64,000 bases of DNA from Pedobacter sp. PACM 27299 (GTDB taxonomy: Bacteria > Bacteroidota > Bacteroidia > Sphingobacteriales > Sphingobacteriaceae), in NCBI RefSeq assembly GCF_001412655.1, contig NZ_CP012996.1, positions 6,076,001-6,140,000 on the forward strand, in the 5' to 3' direction. Numbering within the stretch: position 1 is the stretch's first letter; every line of letters starts with the position of its first letter. Both the position numbers and the translations under genes were made by a program. A model generated the notes under the pieces. The model made no database searches. It saw only the letters and a program-made list of their open reading frames with translations, and was not told the DNA's origin. This document shows, piece after piece, positions 63,042 to 64,000 of the stretch.

Positions 63042-63989
63042 ATGAGAGCAATCGTATTAGAGGAGTTCGGTCCTGCCGAAAACCTACTTTATAAAGAAAT
63101 CCCAAAACCTGACATAAAGGCACATGAGGTATTGATCAAGGTGAAAGCCATCAGCATTAATCCGGTAGATGTCAAAGTCCGTAGCCGGCAAGCACCATTG
63201 GCAGAAACCCTGATTAAACATGATCCCCTGATCTTAGGCTGGGATCTCTCGGGAGAGGTTATAGAAATTGGAACAGAGGTCAGCAAATTCCAGATTGGCG
63301 ATGCCGTATTTGGGATGGTAAATTTCGTGGGGCATGGCAAAACTTATGCAGAATATGTTGCTGCTCCAGAAGATCAGCTTGCCCGAAAACCCGGAAACAT
63401 CAGTCATGTGGAAGCAGCAGCCAGCACCTTGGCGGCATTAACAGCATGGCAGGCATTTGATAGCTATGGAAAATTAAGGCCTACAGATAAAGTGCTGATC
63501 CATGCTGCTTCAGGCGGAGTTGGTCATTTCGCAGTACAGATGGCAAAGCATATCGGAGCGTATGTGATCGCAACATCATCGGCATCAAATAGGGATTTTG
63601 TACTCAATTTGGGTGCAGACAAACATATCGATTACCAAAGTACCCCTTTCGAAACAGTTCTTAGTGACATTGATTTTGTATTGGAGACTATTGGCGGCGC
63701 GAATTTCCAGAAATCAATCCGCGTATTAAAGCCTTTCGGTACAATTGTCGGATTGCCCTCGGGACATACCAGAGAGGATGAGCTAAAAGCCCAGGAAAAA
63801 CAACTGCATGCCTGTTATTTTATGTCCGTTTATTCCAGTGGTAATGATATGGAACATATCGCTTCCTTACTAGAAAAAGGCGTATTGAAACCTTATATAT
63901 CTCATGTATTTCAATTTGACGAAATGGCAAAAGCACACCTGCAAATTGAGACCGGTCGTACGATAGGTAAAGTGGTCGTAAAACTGTAA
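63042..63989 (+). CDS. NADP-dependent quinone oxidoreductase-like protein
   Basis: A 315-residue medium-chain dehydrogenase without zinc site, quinone-oxidoreductase group. The GroES-like N-terminal domain has LILGWDLSGEVIEIGTEVSKFQIGDAVFGM. The Rossmann domain has VLIHAASGGVGHFAVQMAKHIGAYVIATSS (about residues 149-178) and DFVLETIGG. It should reduce quinones or enones with NADPH. Divergent from an AraC regulator that may control it. The stop codon ends at 63989, 11 bases before the window edge. Confidence 0.93.
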   Translation: MRAIVLEEFGPAENLLYKEIPKPDIKAHEVLIKVKAISINPVDVKVRSRQAPLAETLIKHDPLILGWDLSGEVIEIGTEVSKFQIGDAVFGMVNFVGHGKTYAEYVAAPEDQLARKPGNISHVEAAASTLAALTAWQAFDSYGKLRPTDKVLIHAASGGVGHFAVQMAKHIGAYVIATSSASNRDFVLNLGADKHIDYQSTPFETVLSDIDFVLETIGGANFQKSIRVLKPFGTIVGLPSGHTREDELKAQEKQLHACYFMSVYSSGNDMEHIASLLEKGVLKPYISHVFQFDEMAKAHLQIETGRTIGKVVVKL

Positions 63990-64000
63990 CCAATGAAGAT

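Overview
The window looks like a chromosomal segment of a Bacteroidota bacterium, most likely a Sphingobacteriaceae member close to Pedobacter (genus inferred, not proven). The grounds are SusC/SusD, TonB-receptor, FecR and ECF-sigma modules, LytS/LytTR regulators, families such as DUF4374, DUF4407, DUF4876 and DUF6850 that I associate with Bacteroidota, and repeated promoters of the Bacteroidota primary-sigma type (TTTG, about 19 bases, TAnnTTTG). At least three genes seem to start with TTG.

Layout. 1-1023: 5' part of a 16S rRNA gene on the minus strand, running off the left edge, with two tandem promoters in a long leader. 1.8-3.2 kb: queD and ctaA. 3.4-6.2 kb: translation operon rplM-rpsI-rpsB-tsf (minus) with its promoter. 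6.4-15.9 kb: housekeeping and small membrane genes (YtxH-like protein, beta-CASP ribonuclease, methyltransferase, pepT, rhomboid protease, dipeptide epimerase, rhodanese, DUF4407). 16.1-20.8 kb: an exported M28 peptidase with a giant tricorn-type S41 protease. 20.8-22.5 kb: acetyltransferase, thiamine-pyrophosphokinase-like protein and an ECF sigma factor.

22.7-30.2 kb: a SusCD uptake locus (FecR anti-sigma, STN-containing SusC, SusD, and a GH18-like lipoprotein whose catalytic motif is lost). 30.8-39.4 kb: a seven-gene efflux operon (membrane fusion protein, TolC, ATPase, two MacB/FtsX permeases) ending in an NtrC-type activator and its histidine kinase, preceded by a sigma-54-like promoter and an upstream palindrome, so it looks self-regulated. 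39.5-41.0 kb: gluconokinase. 41.1-51.4 kb: a probable iron/siderophore locus: ECF sigma, short anti-sigma, DUF4374 lipoprotein, TonB receptor, second DUF4374 lipoprotein, PepSY membrane protein, beta-barrel protein and a mini Fur-like DNA-binding protein. 51.6-55.6 kb: LytS-type kinase, LytTR regulator and a thioredoxin-like protein. 55.7-61.7 kb: TonB receptor, DUF4876 lipoprotein and DUF6850 barrel on the minus strand; the DUF4876 gene is broken by one base at an A8 tract just after its lipobox. 62.1-64 kb: an AraC regulator divergent from a quinone-oxidoreductase-like enzyme.

Most notable points: the A8 frameshift in the DUF4876 lipoprotein, the self-contained sigma-54 efflux operon with a GAFTDA activator, the degenerate GH18, and three genes whose -7 promoter box ends exactly four bases before the ATG, suggesting leaderless mRNAs. 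I saw no CRISPR array, insertion sequence, prophage or tRNA gene.
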